A stretch of 6,218 bases of DNA, taken from the NCBI GenBank assembly GCA_946614685.1, contig CAMOHF010000067.1:1-6218 (forward strand), written 5' to 3'. This document shows, in pieces, positions 5,814 to 6,218 of the stretch (within the stretch, counting starts at the first letter, position 1; every line of letters begins with the position of its first letter). The position numbers were made by a program, and so were the translations under genes. The DNA comes from an uncultured Clostridia bacterium. Lineage in GTDB: Bacteria; Bacillota; Clostridia; Lachnospirales; Lachnospiraceae. Under the pieces are notes generated by a model, which was given only the letters and a program-made list of their open reading frames with translations, did not search any database and was not told the origin of the DNA.

Positions 5814-6218
5814 ATGATCTATACCGTTACATTCAATCCGTCACTTGACTATGTGGTGGATGTTGAAAGCCTGACCATGGGTGAGGTGAACCGTACAAAG
5901 TACACTACGATCTACCCCGGCGGAAAGGGAATCAATGTTTCCATCGTGCTTGAACATCTCGGGATCGACACGAGAGCGCTCGGCTTTACGGCAGGGTTTA
6001 CGGGAGAGGCGCTATCCACCCTGCTTGCCGAGAAAGGCATCAACACGGATTTCGTCACACTTGATTCAGGTATGACCCGAATCAATATCAAGCTTCGGAC
6101 GGGCCGAGTGATCGCGGACGCGACAAGCACGGTTTCCGGAGAGACAGAGATCAACGCACAGGGACCGACGGTGGATGCACTGTCCATCGGGGAGCTCTGC
6201 GAGAAACTGAACTACCTG
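5814..6218 (+). CDS. fruK: 1-phosphofructokinase-type PfkB sugar kinase (3' end missing)
   Basis: The first 135 residues of a gene that runs off the right edge; the full family length is about 305. The protein belongs to the PfkB/ribokinase family, FruK/LacC branch, which phosphorylates fructose 1-phosphate (or tagatose 6-phosphate) with ATP. Visible marks are IYTVTFNPSLDYVV at 2-15, the substrate-binding PGGKGINVS at 35-43, GFTAGFTGE at 57-65, TRINIK at 88-93 and ETEINAQGP at 110-118. The ATP site and catalytic Asp lie beyond the window. Compared with my memory of FruK, about 11-12 residues are inserted at 98-109 between the TRINIKLRTG strand and ETEIN. The symbol is tentative, since LacC-type kinases look alike in this part and no fruA or fruR is visible. 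It follows ExoIII by 16 bases with a strong AGGAGG. Confidence 0.88.
   Translation, partial: MIYTVTFNPSLDYVVDVESLTMGEVNRTKYTTIYPGGKGINVSIVLEHLGIDTRALGFTAGFTGEALSTLLAEKGINTDFVTLDSGMTRINIKLRTGRVIADATSTVSGETEINAQGPTVDALSIGELCEKLNYL

Noticed and set aside
5912..6187. A 91-codon open frame on the - strand at the right edge.
   Set aside because: It is antisense to the PfkB kinase, whose family motifs are clear on the + strand.

Overview
The window looks like chromosomal DNA from a Bacillota species of the class Clostridia, most likely Lachnospiraceae. This is inferred from the strong AGGAG-type ribosome binding sites, the compact same-strand gene order and the protein families present; no rRNA or other taxonomic marker is visible. 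All eight supported genes lie on the + strand. They are packed end to end, and only one gap exceeds 20 bases. I see no RNA gene, mobile element, CRISPR array or intrinsic terminator.

Layout. Bases 2-1012 hold the 3' part of larC (nickel insertion into the NPN pincer cofactor), entered inside its His/Asp-rich segment. One base later comes pepD (1014-2477), an M20C Xaa-His dipeptidase with a complete set of metal ligands. Its end overlaps by 11 bases a DnaQ-like 3'-5' exonuclease that carries a C-terminal topoisomerase-type zinc ribbon (2467-3153). A MutX/MutT-like Nudix hydrolase follows (3164-3643). A good sigma-A-type promoter (3627-3655) spans the end of the Nudix gene. It precedes a 64-base gap with a 12-base palindrome, and should start a second transcription unit. 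That unit contains a stand-alone, divergent prephenate dehydratase with an ACT domain (3708-4586), a Fur-like winged-helix regulator in which the His metal site is replaced by a cysteine cluster (4593-5030), exodeoxyribonuclease III starting at TTG (5042-5797), and the 5' end of a 1-phosphofructokinase-type PfkB sugar kinase (5814 to the right edge).

How the genes relate. Three of the eight serve DNA or nucleotide-pool integrity: the DnaQ-like exonuclease, the 8-oxo-dGTPase-like Nudix enzyme and the AP endonuclease ExoIII. A Fur-superfamily regulator sits directly before ExoIII. An oxidative-damage theme is plausible but remains inference. larC, pepD, the PDT and the sugar kinase are ordinary metabolic genes with no obvious shared pathway. 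I find no clear novel multi-gene system. The best leads are the cysteine-cluster Fur-like protein, the exonuclease-zinc ribbon fusion and the divergent PDT.
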